From JAEWSN01 sp942493335 (GTDB lineage Bacteria; Bacillota; Clostridia; DSM-8532): a DNA stretch of 64,000 nt. The stretch lies in contig OW818693.1 in the NCBI GenBank assembly GCA_942493335.1, positions 1,550,001 to 1,614,000 of the forward strand, given 5' to 3'. This document shows, piece by piece, positions 28,936 through 38,041 of this stretch. The notes beneath the pieces were generated by a model that saw nothing but the letters and a program-made list of their open reading frames with translations, searched no databases and had not been told where the DNA came from. The translations under genes and the position numbers were made by a program. Each line of letters opens with the position of its first letter. Within the stretch, counting starts at the first letter, position 1.

Positions 28936-29601
28936 CTAATTTGTAACATTGCTAATATTTGTATCGGTAATTTCCCTATTTAGTTTGCTTTTTATCAAGT
29001 ATACATACTGCGCAAACAGTTCTCTTGCATATGTTCTTGCGTACTTGTCCATAGAATAAATCGATAAAACAATTGCAACAACTAGTGACAAACACACGTT
29101 AATTATGACACCTTTTAACACCACGACTACAATCAATATAAGAATCAGAGAACTAGCAATCCCACGAGTAAGCCCATAACTCCCATTGAAGAAGTCTACT
29201 CTATCATGCAATGAAGCCGCTTTGATTTCGGCATAAATTTCTCTTGTGAATCCTATCCACGTTCTTTTGTTGACGAAGGGATTCTTCCCCTCCGACATAA
29301 AATGACTGTATATTGATTCTCTCCAATGCTCTGAGTAGGTATTGTTGCTCTCTATCATAATCCAGTCCGTTGGCCATCCTTTGCGGAACTTCCACCACAT
29401 TTTCTCAAGAATATTCCCAACTGCTTGAACCAGATACCCGCACGCATAGCTTATCACAAGCATAATACTAATGGCAGAAAACTGATTTTGGTTACTAAGC
29501 AACAGAGTGTTTACTTCCTGTATTACAAGGGATAGTCCAAATAATGCCACCGCACCTGGGACAAATATACCCGCAAATTCGTAATAATCGAAGTTCCTCA
29601 T
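28936..29601 (-). CDS. multi-pass membrane protein
   Basis: About 221 residues with four predicted membrane segments: YEFAGIFVPGAVALFGLSLV, ISIMLVISYACGYLVQAVG, a pair near residues 152-185 (SLILILIVVVVLKGVII, VCLSLVVAIVLSIYS). A cytoplasmic loop in between is basic and aromatic-rich. Start MRNFDYYEF is chosen over one 9 bp upstream. No known family; membrane proteins of this shape are frequent in defence islands. Confidence 0.6.
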   Translation of the reverse strand: MRNFDYYEFAGIFVPGAVALFGLSLVIQEVNTLLLSNQNQFSAISIMLVISYACGYLVQAVGNILEKMWWKFRKGWPTDWIMIESNNTYSEHWRESIYSHFMSEGKNPFVNKRTWIGFTREIYAEIKAASLHDRVDFFNGSYGLTRGIASSLILILIVVVVLKGVIINVCLSLVVAIVLSIYSMDKYARTYARELFAQYVYLIKSKLNREITDTNISNVTN

Positions 29602-29761
29602 AACAATCACCTCGTAATAAAGAAAATGCTTCTATACCCCATACAGCGAAAGGTAAACTTTTCTTAACGGATATTACTTCGTTTCATATCAACTTCTCTC
29701 TGACTATATGAAGTCATTGGCGGCGAAACAACTTAAAATGATTAACTACCAGCATATATAA

Positions 29762-30031
29762 TCACTCAATATCCATTAACGGCAATGATAAAAGACCATT
29801 CTTGGAGTAGAATTCATCGTACTTATGGTGTGAAAATCTATAGTGACAAATATCGCTTTCATGATAGCATACTTTAACACCAATCCCAATAAATTCTACA
29901 CATCTTCGAAGTGTTGCTGTATAATAGTTGTCGATAGAGTAGATAAAAACACGTTCAAGAACTGCATCAATCGTCTCATTCAGGCTAAATGTACTTCTGC
30001 AAAAACGCACTCTGTGACCAAATGCTGACAC
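29762..30031 (-). CDS. small hypothetical protein or gene fragment
   Basis: 89 residues, protein-like composition (LNETIDAVLERVFIY, then VEFIGIGVKVCYH). No ribosome site is obvious and no family is recognised. It may be a relic. Confidence 0.3.
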   Translation of the reverse strand: MSAFGHRVRFCRSTFSLNETIDAVLERVFIYSIDNYYTATLRRCVEFIGIGVKVCYHESDICHYRFSHHKYDEFYSKNGLLSLPLMDIE

Positions 30032-30090
30032 TGATTTGACATATACAAGAGAACAGCGGTTATCGAAATACCTAGAGGGGGGAATGCAAT

Positions 30091-31173
30091 ATGAGCCAAA
30101 GAATCACAATCTACCCGCTTGGAAACGCCGAAACCATTTTATTAGAACTCTCAAACAATAAGAGAATTCTCATAGACTATGCTGCAATGCGCACTGAAGA
30201 AGAGGGCGATAAGCGTTATGACATCACCACAACGCTAGTAAAATTTAGTTCTTTCGACGTTGTTATGTTTAGTCATGCCCATGAAGACCACGTTAAGGGT
30301 GCGAAAGACTTTTTTGAGTTTGACCATGCCGAAAAATACCAGGGTAATGGGCGTGTGAAAATCAAGGAACTTTGGGTTTCATCTGCGTTTGTGCTTGATT
30401 CTAGTGTCAGCGAAGATGCTCGTGTTATTCGCCAAGAAGCACGCCACCGCATAAAGAAGGGCTATGGGATAAAAGTGTTCGCTGAGCCCGATAAACTCGA
30501 CCAATGGCTTATTGATAATGACCTGTCAACTGACGATAGTGAAAACTCCATAATCCACGCAGGAACATTACTAAAAAATAAAGACCACTGCCTTGGAGAT
30601 GAGCTTGATGTATTTGTCCATGCACCGTTCTCAGAGGACGCCAATGAGAGTGAAGATAGAAATGACCCATCAATTGTTTTGCAGCTTAGGTTAGCAAATT
30701 TTTCGCGGACTACAACCATCTTCGTTACAGGCGATGCTCCACATGAAATTCTTGATAAAATAGTCGAGCGTTCTGAAAAGGCCGGTAATGATAGCTATCT
30801 ATACTGGGATTTATATGACATACCACACCATTGCAGTCATACCGGGCTATCAGACGAACGTGGAGAGAAAGTAACAGATACTTCTGAAAATATCAAACGC
30901 CTATTATCCAATTATTCTAGAAAGAACGCCGTCATGATAGCTTCATGTCGGGCGTTTTGTGATGTAGGTGACGACGACCCTCTACCGCCTCATTTTCAAG
31001 CAAAAGATGCTTATATAAAATATAGTGGCGAGAAGGAGTTCATCGCGACAATGGAATACCCTAATAAAGTCAATCCTCAACCGCTGGTTTACGAAATCGA
31101 TATGTTTGGAATAACCAAGAAAGTAGTCACGGCAAGCCCCATTATAACTTCGCCAGCACCGAGGGCAGGATAA
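30091..31173 (+). CDS. MBL-fold metallo-hydrolase
   Basis: 360 residues. N-terminal metallo-beta-lactamase fold: strands ITIYPLGNAETILLE and RILIDYAAM, metal motif SHAHEDH (His62, His64, Asp66, His67), later TGDA and PHHCSH supplying further ligands. It resembles ComEC-type or general MBL hydrolases of defence operons. AGGGGGG precedes the ATG. Its stop overlaps the start of the E2-E1-JAB gene by 1 bp, so the two act together. Known association: MBL genes occur with prokaryotic E1/E2/JAB operons. Confidence 0.78.
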   Translation: MSQRITIYPLGNAETILLELSNNKRILIDYAAMRTEEEGDKRYDITTTLVKFSSFDVVMFSHAHEDHVKGAKDFFEFDHAEKYQGNGRVKIKELWVSSAFVLDSSVSEDARVIRQEARHRIKKGYGIKVFAEPDKLDQWLIDNDLSTDDSENSIIHAGTLLKNKDHCLGDELDVFVHAPFSEDANESEDRNDPSIVLQLRLANFSRTTTIFVTGDAPHEILDKIVERSEKAGNDSYLYWDLYDIPHHCSHTGLSDERGEKVTDTSENIKRLLSNYSRKNAVMIASCRAFCDVGDDDPLPPHFQAKDAYIKYSGEKEFIATMEYPNKVNPQPLVYEIDMFGITKKVVTASPIITSPAPRAG

Positions 31174-33434
31174 TGGAAACTGATATCACCACTCCAATGT
31201 GCGAGATAACAAGGCAAATCCTTGTTGTTTTGTGTAGCGGTGGCCCATATCAGGCTACCCTGCAATGCATTGAGAATGTGAGACATGATAATACCTTAAC
31301 AGACATGCTCAAAATCGAATACAATATCGCAGGATTGTGTCAGTATCCAAAATATGAAATCCGCCGAGTCGAGCCAATTACTATTTGGGTACAAGATGGA
31401 CAGTTGCCGATAGTCGAAGCAAGAGAAGATTTCCCGATAGTGCCTCATCTTGTTGTCAATCGTGATGGCATGAAGACGCTCTGTTATACCGATTTCTCAT
31501 ATTCTGAGATAAAGCACAGACTGAACGGACAATTTATTGTGGAGTGCATCAACGAGTGGTTTGTAAGAACCGCTCGTGATGAACTTCACCGAGATGACCA
31601 GCCTCTTGAACCTTTCTTTTTCGGGGTCCAAGACATGATTGTCGTAAAGAAGCAGTTTTTTCATAATTATTGTGCAAAATTCAAAGAAATTCAACAAAAC
31701 AATCGTCTGACATTACAGCAAGTCCCCGACGGTGTCAACGGGACAGGGGTATACCTTTACGTTGTTATTAGGTTGAATATCCCACCTAGTAAAGATAACA
31801 TTATCCATCATCCTCCGAAGTCATTAGGAGATTTATTTGCTCTTTTTTCATCGAAGCACATCGAACAGCAGCTTATGACCGAATTGTGGGAAATTCTCAA
31901 AATAAGGCTTAATAAGAAAAATTTTCAATCTACATTCGTCAATATGTCTTTTCTGTTTTGTTTACCCTGCATCATCTTTTTGCATATCCCACAAAGAAGA
32001 AAAAAAACAAGTATTATCGAAACATCAGATAATCGTGTGTTTATAACCAACGGTCACAGATTCGGCGATATTCTCAATGATTTTGGTATCCATCGACAGA
32101 TAATTGTTGGCGAAAAAAAAAGTCAAGAATATAAGTTAACCAGTACCGGCAAAAATTATCACGGCGAAAACATCAGCATCAGTCAACTCAATCTTCACTT
32201 TGAAACAACGCCTCCACTTGCCAGAATATATAGCGGAATCAATGAAGGCTATCAACATAAATATTTCGTACTCATCGGTGCAGGAGCCTTAGGCTCTCAG
32301 GTGTATGTTAATTGTTTACGCTCAGGTTTTGGGAAATGGGCAATTATTGATTTCGATGTTTTTTTGCCCCACAACCTTACTCGGCATGTTCTTTCACAAT
32401 CTTCAGTTGGACAACCGAAGGCAACAGAGCTAGTGCAATATGCTAATTCTGTCATTGAGAATCCTGAAGTATGCGCTTATGTAGCTGACGTTCTTGACCA
32501 TCATAGCGCCGACATTCTTATGACCTTAGCAACAGCCGATGTGATAGTAGACGTTTCCACATCGGTCGCGGTGGAACGAATGCTTGCCATAGACACGAAA
32601 ACAAAAGCACGATGTATTTCGCTCTTCTTAAATCCACGAGGCGATTGTCTTGTTATGCTTTGTGAAGACTCGGAGCGAACCATTACACTCGACCAATTGG
32701 AGATGCAGTTGAACGCAATACTGATTAACGAGACTGATTTGGAGAATTTCTATTGTTTGCCAACAACTATAGCATACGCTACATCTTGTCGCGACATAAC
32801 TACTACTATTCCGCAAGAAAACATTGCATTAACTGGCGCCGTCGCAAGCAAAGAGTTGAAATTAGCTCAAGAAAACATGTCATCAAATATCGTTGTCTGG
32901 AAAATAAGCAACGATGGAATTGCAGCACAAAGATATGCTGGCGAACGATGGCATGAAATATCTTGTGGTGATTGGCGAGTGTTGATGCGCTACTCCTTGC
33001 TGCATTCTCTCCAAGAAAAGAGAATCGAACGTCAACCGAATGAAACCGGCGGTGTTCTTATTGGTAATTATGACTTTTCACGTAAGATAATTTATGTCGT
33101 CGACATGATTTTTTCACCAAGTGACAGTATTGAGGTCCCTTCCTCATATATCCGAGGCTGCAAAAACTTACCTGAGCAGATAAATCAAATATCAAAAAGA
33201 ACATTTAACGGTCTTTTCTATATCGGGGAATGGCATAGCCACCCCAGCCAGAGCACTGCGATGAGCTGTGCTGATGAAAAGCTTCTCCGCACAATTAGCG
33301 ATGTTTGTAAAGCCAACTGTCTACTCGGTGCTATGATTATTTGCGGGAGTAATAGCAATTTATCTTTTTATCTTCGTGATGATACTATGGTTTTTTCTGA
33401 GACGTTCATATTCGACAATACTGGACAACGATAA
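31173..33434 (+). CDS. E2-E1-JAB triple-domain ubiquitin-like conjugation protein
   Basis: 753 residues. N-terminal E2-like domain with candidate catalytic Cys104 in PHLVVNRDGMKTLCYTDF; central linker; ThiF/E1 adenylation domain with GAGALGSQ (369-376), IDFD (392-395) and NLTRH; C-terminal JAB protease with Glu624 (NETGGVLIG), His688 and His690 (EWHSHP), Ser698 and Asp701 (SCAD). Such E2-E1-JAB fusions are prokaryotic ubiquitin-conjugation-like modules and are tied to phage defence (compare Cap2/Cap3 of CBASS, which splits these domains). No ubiquitin-like gene is adjacent. All metal and nucleotide residues are intact. Confidence 0.8.
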   Translation: METDITTPMCEITRQILVVLCSGGPYQATLQCIENVRHDNTLTDMLKIEYNIAGLCQYPKYEIRRVEPITIWVQDGQLPIVEAREDFPIVPHLVVNRDGMKTLCYTDFSYSEIKHRLNGQFIVECINEWFVRTARDELHRDDQPLEPFFFGVQDMIVVKKQFFHNYCAKFKEIQQNNRLTLQQVPDGVNGTGVYLYVVIRLNIPPSKDNIIHHPPKSLGDLFALFSSKHIEQQLMTELWEILKIRLNKKNFQSTFVNMSFLFCLPCIIFLHIPQRRKKTSIIETSDNRVFITNGHRFGDILNDFGIHRQIIVGEKKSQEYKLTSTGKNYHGENISISQLNLHFETTPPLARIYSGINEGYQHKYFVLIGAGALGSQVYVNCLRSGFGKWAIIDFDVFLPHNLTRHVLSQSSVGQPKATELVQYANSVIENPEVCAYVADVLDHHSADILMTLATADVIVDVSTSVAVERMLAIDTKTKARCISLFLNPRGDCLVMLCEDSERTITLDQLEMQLNAILINETDLENFYCLPTTIAYATSCRDITTTIPQENIALTGAVASKELKLAQENMSSNIVVWKISNDGIAAQRYAGERWHEISCGDWRVLMRYSLLHSLQEKRIERQPNETGGVLIGNYDFSRKIIYVVDMIFSPSDSIEVPSSYIRGCKNLPEQINQISKRTFNGLFYIGEWHSHPSQSTAMSCADEKLLRTISDVCKANCLLGAMIICGSNSNLSFYLRDDTMVFSETFIFDNTGQR

Positions 33435-33558
33435 AGACAAATGTCAACTTCATAAATACGACTCAGTGTAGAAATGGAGAGACGAATGGTGCTGGTGGTT
33501 TATAAAACATTGCAACGAAAGGGTTCCATCATTCGAGCTTGTATCACCTGTCTTGATA

Positions 33559-33973
33559 CTAGCGAATTCGTTTGTTCTTCCACTCTGCTGCTTCCGCTAG
33601 GACAAAACGATGTAAGATGCGTGAAACAATGTCAGCTTTATCGAAACCGACGGCGTTTCTTGTTCCATTCTCTTCGTAACATTCCCAAGTTATCCTATTC
33701 TCGGTTTGAAGCCAAATTAACGATAAATTCACGTTATCCTTTCGTTCAACTTCAGCCTCAATTAAGCCTTCAATCGTTTCTTCATACACGCGCCAGAAGA
33801 AGGAAATCTCTCCTTGAACCTGCACATATATTTCGTCCCACACGTTATTGAAGATTCGAGTCGTTCCCAGAAAGCAACCCATTTGTTGTTGCACAAGGCC
33901 GTCGTATTACGCTGTTGGCTATAAACTTACACGCCCTGTTTGCAACTGTTGCAATGATTCGTTCTTTATACAT
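33559..33973 (-). pseudogene. hypothetical gene, probably frameshifted near its 5' end
   Basis: The long frame (33559-33894) reads FLGTTRIFNNVWDEIYVQV...ADIVSRILHRFVLAEAAEW and is protein-like. The best start, MYKERIIATVANRACKFIAN with AGGTGG upstream, lies at 33973 in another frame, so one indel around 33895 is likely. No family recognised. Confidence 0.4.
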
Positions 33974-34027
33974 GACCCACCTCGCCAGAACGTAGTGCTT
34001 CTCGACACCAAGCATAGCGGAGTATAG

Positions 34028-34668
34028 TCAAATCTCGCACGAACGGCACACTCCCTTGTTCAACCTTCCAAAACCACCATGCTCCTTCATGTCTCCCTCA
34101 TCGCACATTTCTCCACATTTTTCGCATTCATACCACCTGACCCAAAACGAATCAAACTGCATGTCACTAGATGACGCATCAAAGTGTTGGCGCATCTCAG
34201 CCTTTGCCTGTTCATGCTCAAAATCATCGTTATGATGTCCTATGCCACCACATCGCGTCATTTGAGGCTCTCGCTGAGCATATTGTCGACGAATAGCTTG
34301 AAATGTCTCTGTAGCCTTCTTGGAATCGAGCTTCTCCTGTTCATCATCTTCAGCACTCAAGATTGCGTCATTGTCAAGCCGGTCTATTACCGTCGATGCG
34401 AGTCGTTCTTGCTCACGGGCTTCACGTTCTTTTGACTCGTGAAGCCTCTGCTCAAGTTCTTTATTCAGCCGGTCTCTTTCCCGCTTATCTCGTTCTGCTT
34501 TTTCTACCAAGAGCCGCTCGCGTTCACGAACAAGAGTCGAATGAACTTCATCATACCCTCTCGTCCATTCTGACTCCCAGCAACTACATCAAGCCTGAAT
34601 GCCTTTTGGGCCTTTGTCTCCTGTACTTCAACAACCTGCTCTTGCTTAACAACTTTGTTCTTGTTCAT
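34028..34668 (-). pseudogene. coiled-coil protein with C-terminal zinc ribbon, frameshifted
   Basis: The start MNKNKVVKQEQVVEVQ at 34668 follows GAGGGAAC. After about 30 codons the sense moves to another frame: EWTRGYDEVHSTLVRERERL, then a long charged coiled coil (KAERDKRERDRLNKELEQRL). The C-terminus carries ETFQAIRRQYAQRE and a zinc ribbon (YECEKCGEMC...KGVCRSCEI). The C-terminal ~100 residues have a close paralogue at 39627-39917, and similarity continues ~25 bp past both stops. Confidence 0.6.
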
Positions 34669-34942
34669 TTGGTTCCCTCAAACTCTCTTTTAGTTCACCT
34701 TATTTTGTGACCGTTACAAGTTTGAGAGCAAGAGCGTTTTGTGTATGGCTTTCTGTACAGTTAGTTTATCAGTTGTAATTCTCACTTTGTGTGTTTTGTA
34801 CGGTAACTTTTTCTTTGTGCTTTGATGTATAGTAACTGCAAACATCTTGAAAGAAACCATTTGTAACCGTGGCAGAGAAGGTGTAGACTTTTGGTGGTTA
34901 CTAATATTGGCAATGAAATCAGTTGTGTTGCAGGAGGTTTGT

Positions 34943-35551
34943 ATGAATCAAAAGAATCCGCTGTTCTCGTATCGAACTGCTTGTCCTGATAACATTCCGG
35001 TGACAGAACAAGAGGTAGCCAGACACTACGACAGCAGAACCGGTCTTTGGTATGAGGCGGGTGGTGTTCCCGTTATTGAGAAATTCGTGAACTCACGTGT
35101 GAGAGATAAGAGGGCTGAAACCCACACAACAGACTCCCGTGAGGGTATCGACAGAGGCGAAACATCCTCGCCTCCGCCTCGTTATCTGAACGATACTCGA
35201 AGAACACAAGCTGGACCAGACGAAACCCTTATAACCGAAACCAGAGAAAGCATTGACCGAAGTGAAGGTTCTGTTCACTACGAAGACTTTGTGGCTCTAA
35301 AAGGACCTGATGAAACGCTGATTACAAAGACAAGGGAAGGTATCGACACAAGTGAATCCTCTTCCTTTGTCCCATTTGTTGCAGAAGAATACAAAATCAA
35401 GGCATCCGGCTCTGCTGAAACGCTTATAACGCGTTCGAGAGAAGGTATTGACACAACCGAAAGAAGCAACGAAATACATGACTATATGTTTCAAACCATC
35501 CAAACATTCACGCGTGAATCGACCGACAGAAACGAGGAACAATCGGAATGA
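34943..35551 (+). CDS. graspetide-like precursor peptide with five core repeats
   Basis: 202 residues; start set by a perfect GCAGGAGGT 6 bases upstream (a frame opens earlier at 34847 without one). N-terminal ~50 residues look like a leader (RHYDSRTGLWYEAGGVPVIE). Five repeats follow: TTDSREGIDRGE (~62), TLITETRESIDRSE (~95), TLITKTREGIDTSE (~125), TLITRSREGIDTTE (~160), TFTRESTDRNEE (~188). Each offers Thr/Ser donors and Asp/Glu acceptors in register, as in ATP-grasp-made omega-ester peptides (graspetides). Its stop overlaps the ATP-grasp gene by 4 bp. No protease or transporter gene is adjacent. Confidence 0.75.
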   Translation: MNQKNPLFSYRTACPDNIPVTEQEVARHYDSRTGLWYEAGGVPVIEKFVNSRVRDKRAETHTTDSREGIDRGETSSPPPRYLNDTRRTQAGPDETLITETRESIDRSEGSVHYEDFVALKGPDETLITKTREGIDTSESSSFVPFVAEEYKIKASGSAETLITRSREGIDTTERSNEIHDYMFQTIQTFTRESTDRNEEQSE

Positions 35552-36492
35552 TAACGTGTCCGAAGGTTCTCTTCGTAACAAATCGGGAGGATTTCGCCAT
35601 CGACTTCCTCCTATATCGGTTCAAAGACAAAGGGATACCCTATCTACGTATCAACTCTGAGGATATCACGGAATGTGATATAACCTGGGAATACGGTAAA
35701 GAAGTAACCTTTTCATATAGCGGAGACTCTTATGATTTAGAGGCTGTCAAATCGGTATACTTTCGTCGCGCTCCTTCTATCTTTCCACAAGGGGTTGACC
35801 CGACGGACACTCCTTTTCTTAGGGGTGAAAGACGTGATTTCTTCGAAGGGTTGTATATGACCCTTGAAGCTAGATGGGTGAATCCTCTTTTCAGCACCTA
35901 CATAGCCGAAAAGAAACTATATCAGCTCAACGTAGCACGGCAAGTTGGCTTTACCATCCCAAAATCGATAGTCACAAATAGACCACAAGACATCCTCAGC
36001 TTTCTTTCGAACGGCCCCAGTATCATGAAACCTATCTCGCATGGTCTTCAGGTGAAGGTTGGCGAAGCTTACTCAATCTATACATCGGTTATCCAAGCAG
36101 CCGATTTCAAGGACCTTGAGAACACCTTTGAAGCACCCGTTCTGGTACAAACAAGAATTCCAAACACTTGTGATATAAGGGCTACAGTCGTTGGCAACAA
36201 GGTATTCGCTGTCGAGATACACCAAGAAGGCGAACCAAATGTTGATTGGAGAGTGCTCGAAGCAACCAAGCGTTATGTTCTTCACGAATTACCGCCTGAT
36301 ATCATATCCATGATGCTTAACCTGCATAAATCATTAGGGCTTGTCTACTCAGCCTTCGATTTCATCCTAACACCAGACGGAGAGTATGTGTTCCTTGAAA
36401 CGAATCCTGCTGGAGAATGGGTTTGGATAGAAAGAGAGACAGGTCTGCCTATAGCAGAAGCCTTGTGCTCGGAGTTGATTGATGAAAAATAA
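35548..36492 (+). CDS. MvdC/MvdD-like ATP-grasp peptide ligase
   Basis: 314 residues. Matches the ATP-grasp maturases of microviridin-type peptides: N-terminal NREDFAIDFLLYRF, substrate-side VYFRRAP, ATP-grasp start KLYQLNVARQVGFTIPKS with TNRP, and the metal-binding end FDFILTPDGEYVFLETNPAGEW (key Asp, Glu, Asn). These enzymes join Asp/Glu side chains of a precursor to Thr/Ser or Lys, making rings. Directly downstream of the repeat precursor, with a 4-bp overlap, and overlapping the membrane-protein gene after it. Function call is strong; product structure is unknown. Confidence 0.9.
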   Translation: MITCPKVLFVTNREDFAIDFLLYRFKDKGIPYLRINSEDITECDITWEYGKEVTFSYSGDSYDLEAVKSVYFRRAPSIFPQGVDPTDTPFLRGERRDFFEGLYMTLEARWVNPLFSTYIAEKKLYQLNVARQVGFTIPKSIVTNRPQDILSFLSNGPSIMKPISHGLQVKVGEAYSIYTSVIQAADFKDLENTFEAPVLVQTRIPNTCDIRATVVGNKVFAVEIHQEGEPNVDWRVLEATKRYVLHELPPDIISMMLNLHKSLGLVYSAFDFILTPDGEYVFLETNPAGEWVWIERETGLPIAEALCSELIDEK

Positions 36493-37504
36493 GCAAAAAA
36501 CTGTAGATTTGGGTTCCACACAAACTGAGGTGCAACCAAAAATCGCTATGGCTGAGAAAAAGCCAATGGTAGCAGCAACAGAACAGAAAGACCCGGTTTG
36601 GCAAGACGAGTATCTATCGCCGAACATAGAAAGTAAACCACTAACGGTCAAACTAATTTGGAAAAGTATAAAAGACTTTTTCATATTTCTTCTTCATGCA
36701 ATATCCCCACATGCATATCCAACGCCACCAAAACTAGCTCTCCCCGATATAACATCAGATGATGAGCATTTAGCCTTCGATATGTGTAAGTCGCTGTATG
36801 AAGCATCACATTCAAGAATCGATAATCTTGAAGATAAATCGATGAAGTTGCTCCCTTATATCACAGCCCTCTTTGCCTTCTATTCATTTGCTTATCTAAA
36901 CATAGCGAATATCCCCACAAAGGTATCTTTGTTGACAGCAATGCTTTTTTTGCTTCTATCTATCATCATTTCCTTTCGTTGTGTTAGCGTAAAAGGGCGT
37001 AGAGCCATATTCATCCCTACCATATACGATATGGACGAAAAACCACCAAAAGAGCTTTTTAAGAGAAACACAATATCAAAGGGTTACCTGAAATCTGCAA
37101 TCATAAACCAGTCCGTGGCTGATAACACCGCTGATATCCTACGCGCTGCAAGAAGCACCTTAACACTCGCTCTGATTATTGGTTTAGTCGGTTGTATGGT
37201 TGGTGTTATAGGATTGTTTGGTGCAGAAAAAACTAGTCAGGACGTAAAAATCCTTCAACAAAATGAGACAACCATATTGGTGAAAAGCGTTCAAGATGAG
37301 GCAATAGCCATACGAGGGTTAACCGAAAGAATAACAAGCAAGTATGAGATACAACAGGACAGCGAGAATGGCAAGCTCGAGCGAAAGAACCAGGAGTTGT
37401 CAGATGCCCTAGATACCACGACCAAGAAGGTCGATAAACTAGAAAGTGAACTCAAAAACCTCTTGGAAAAACTCAACACAGAACCTGTTCCAGCAACAAA
37501 GTAA
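36482..37504 (+). CDS. membrane protein with C-terminal coiled coil (SLATT-like)
   Basis: About 340 residues. Cytoplasmic N-terminus, a helical ISRIDNLEDKS-type segment, paired membrane helices (LLPYITALFAFYSFAYLNI and LLTAMLFLLLSIIISF), a third (LALIIGLVGCMVGVIGLF), and a coiled coil (GKLERKNQELSDALDTTT). The R-x-x-NL-x-x-K-x-x-x-LL pattern before the helices is like SLATT-type effectors that damage membranes. The ATG at 36482 (GGAG upstream) lies inside the end of the ATP-grasp gene, so the three genes are one unit. The effector role is inference. Confidence 0.65.
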   Translation: MKNKQKTVDLGSTQTEVQPKIAMAEKKPMVAATEQKDPVWQDEYLSPNIESKPLTVKLIWKSIKDFFIFLLHAISPHAYPTPPKLALPDITSDDEHLAFDMCKSLYEASHSRIDNLEDKSMKLLPYITALFAFYSFAYLNIANIPTKVSLLTAMLFLLLSIIISFRCVSVKGRRAIFIPTIYDMDEKPPKELFKRNTISKGYLKSAIINQSVADNTADILRAARSTLTLALIIGLVGCMVGVIGLFGAEKTSQDVKILQQNETTILVKSVQDEAIAIRGLTERITSKYEIQQDSENGKLERKNQELSDALDTTTKKVDKLESELKNLLEKLNTEPVPATK

Positions 37505-37558
37505 GGGTATGCGGCGAAGCCGCACACCCTCAATTGCATATTCTTGCTGTCCTCCTGT

Positions 37559-37765
37559 TCACCAACCAGATACATCAAATCTGTATCTTAAGAAGAATGT
37601 TTCTGTCGCTGAGTTGAAAGCCATATCTGCTAAAGCATTTGGGTTTATCTCGAAGTCCCAATCCTGCTTGCCTATTATGATGTATACGTATATATCTATC
37701 GTACCAGTTAAGAAATATCTTCTGTGGTCAAGCCTCATCCAAGCAGAAAAGCGTGCATTACTCAT
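37559..37765 (-). CDS. small hypothetical protein or gene fragment
   Basis: 68 residues (RLDHRRYFLTGTIDIYVYII, ending RYRFDVSGW). The same frame upstream, past a stop, reads KWVLVDDMAIESEQ, so this may be part of a decayed pair of genes. No recognised family. Confidence 0.3.
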   Translation of the reverse strand: MSNARFSAWMRLDHRRYFLTGTIDIYVYIIIGKQDWDFEINPNALADMAFNSATETFFLRYRFDVSGW

Positions 37766-37908
37766 CTATTGTTCAGACTCAATGGCCATATCGTCTACCA
37801 ACACCCATTTATAGCCATCACTTGTCTACCTCATATGATATACTGCTCCATAGAGTAATGTAATAAAATCTCAGAATTTGTATATGATGACTAGATATTG
37901 ATATACAA

Positions 37909-38004
37909 TCAGAGACGTTTCGGAAGCTATTCGAGGACAAGAAGTTCTACGAAGCCGTCATGGGAGCTGTTGGGAGAGATGTGTATAAGTATTTGATGTC
38001 ATAG
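37909..38004 (+). pseudogene. 3' remnant of a type I hsdR-like gene
   Basis: An isolated frame reads ETFRKLFEDKKFYEAVMGAV then GRDVYKYLMS and stop. This has the pattern of the extreme C-terminus of many type I R subunits. No upstream part remains; it shows that an earlier restriction system was lost here. Confidence 0.4.
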
Positions 38005-38041
38005 TAACAAAGAGGCTCACTAATTATAGGAGGAGGCAGAA

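Noticed and set aside
33474..33851. 125-codon plus-strand frame
   Set aside because: The antisense frame at 33559-33894 is more protein-like; the plus frame is Arg/Ser/Leu-rich without motifs.
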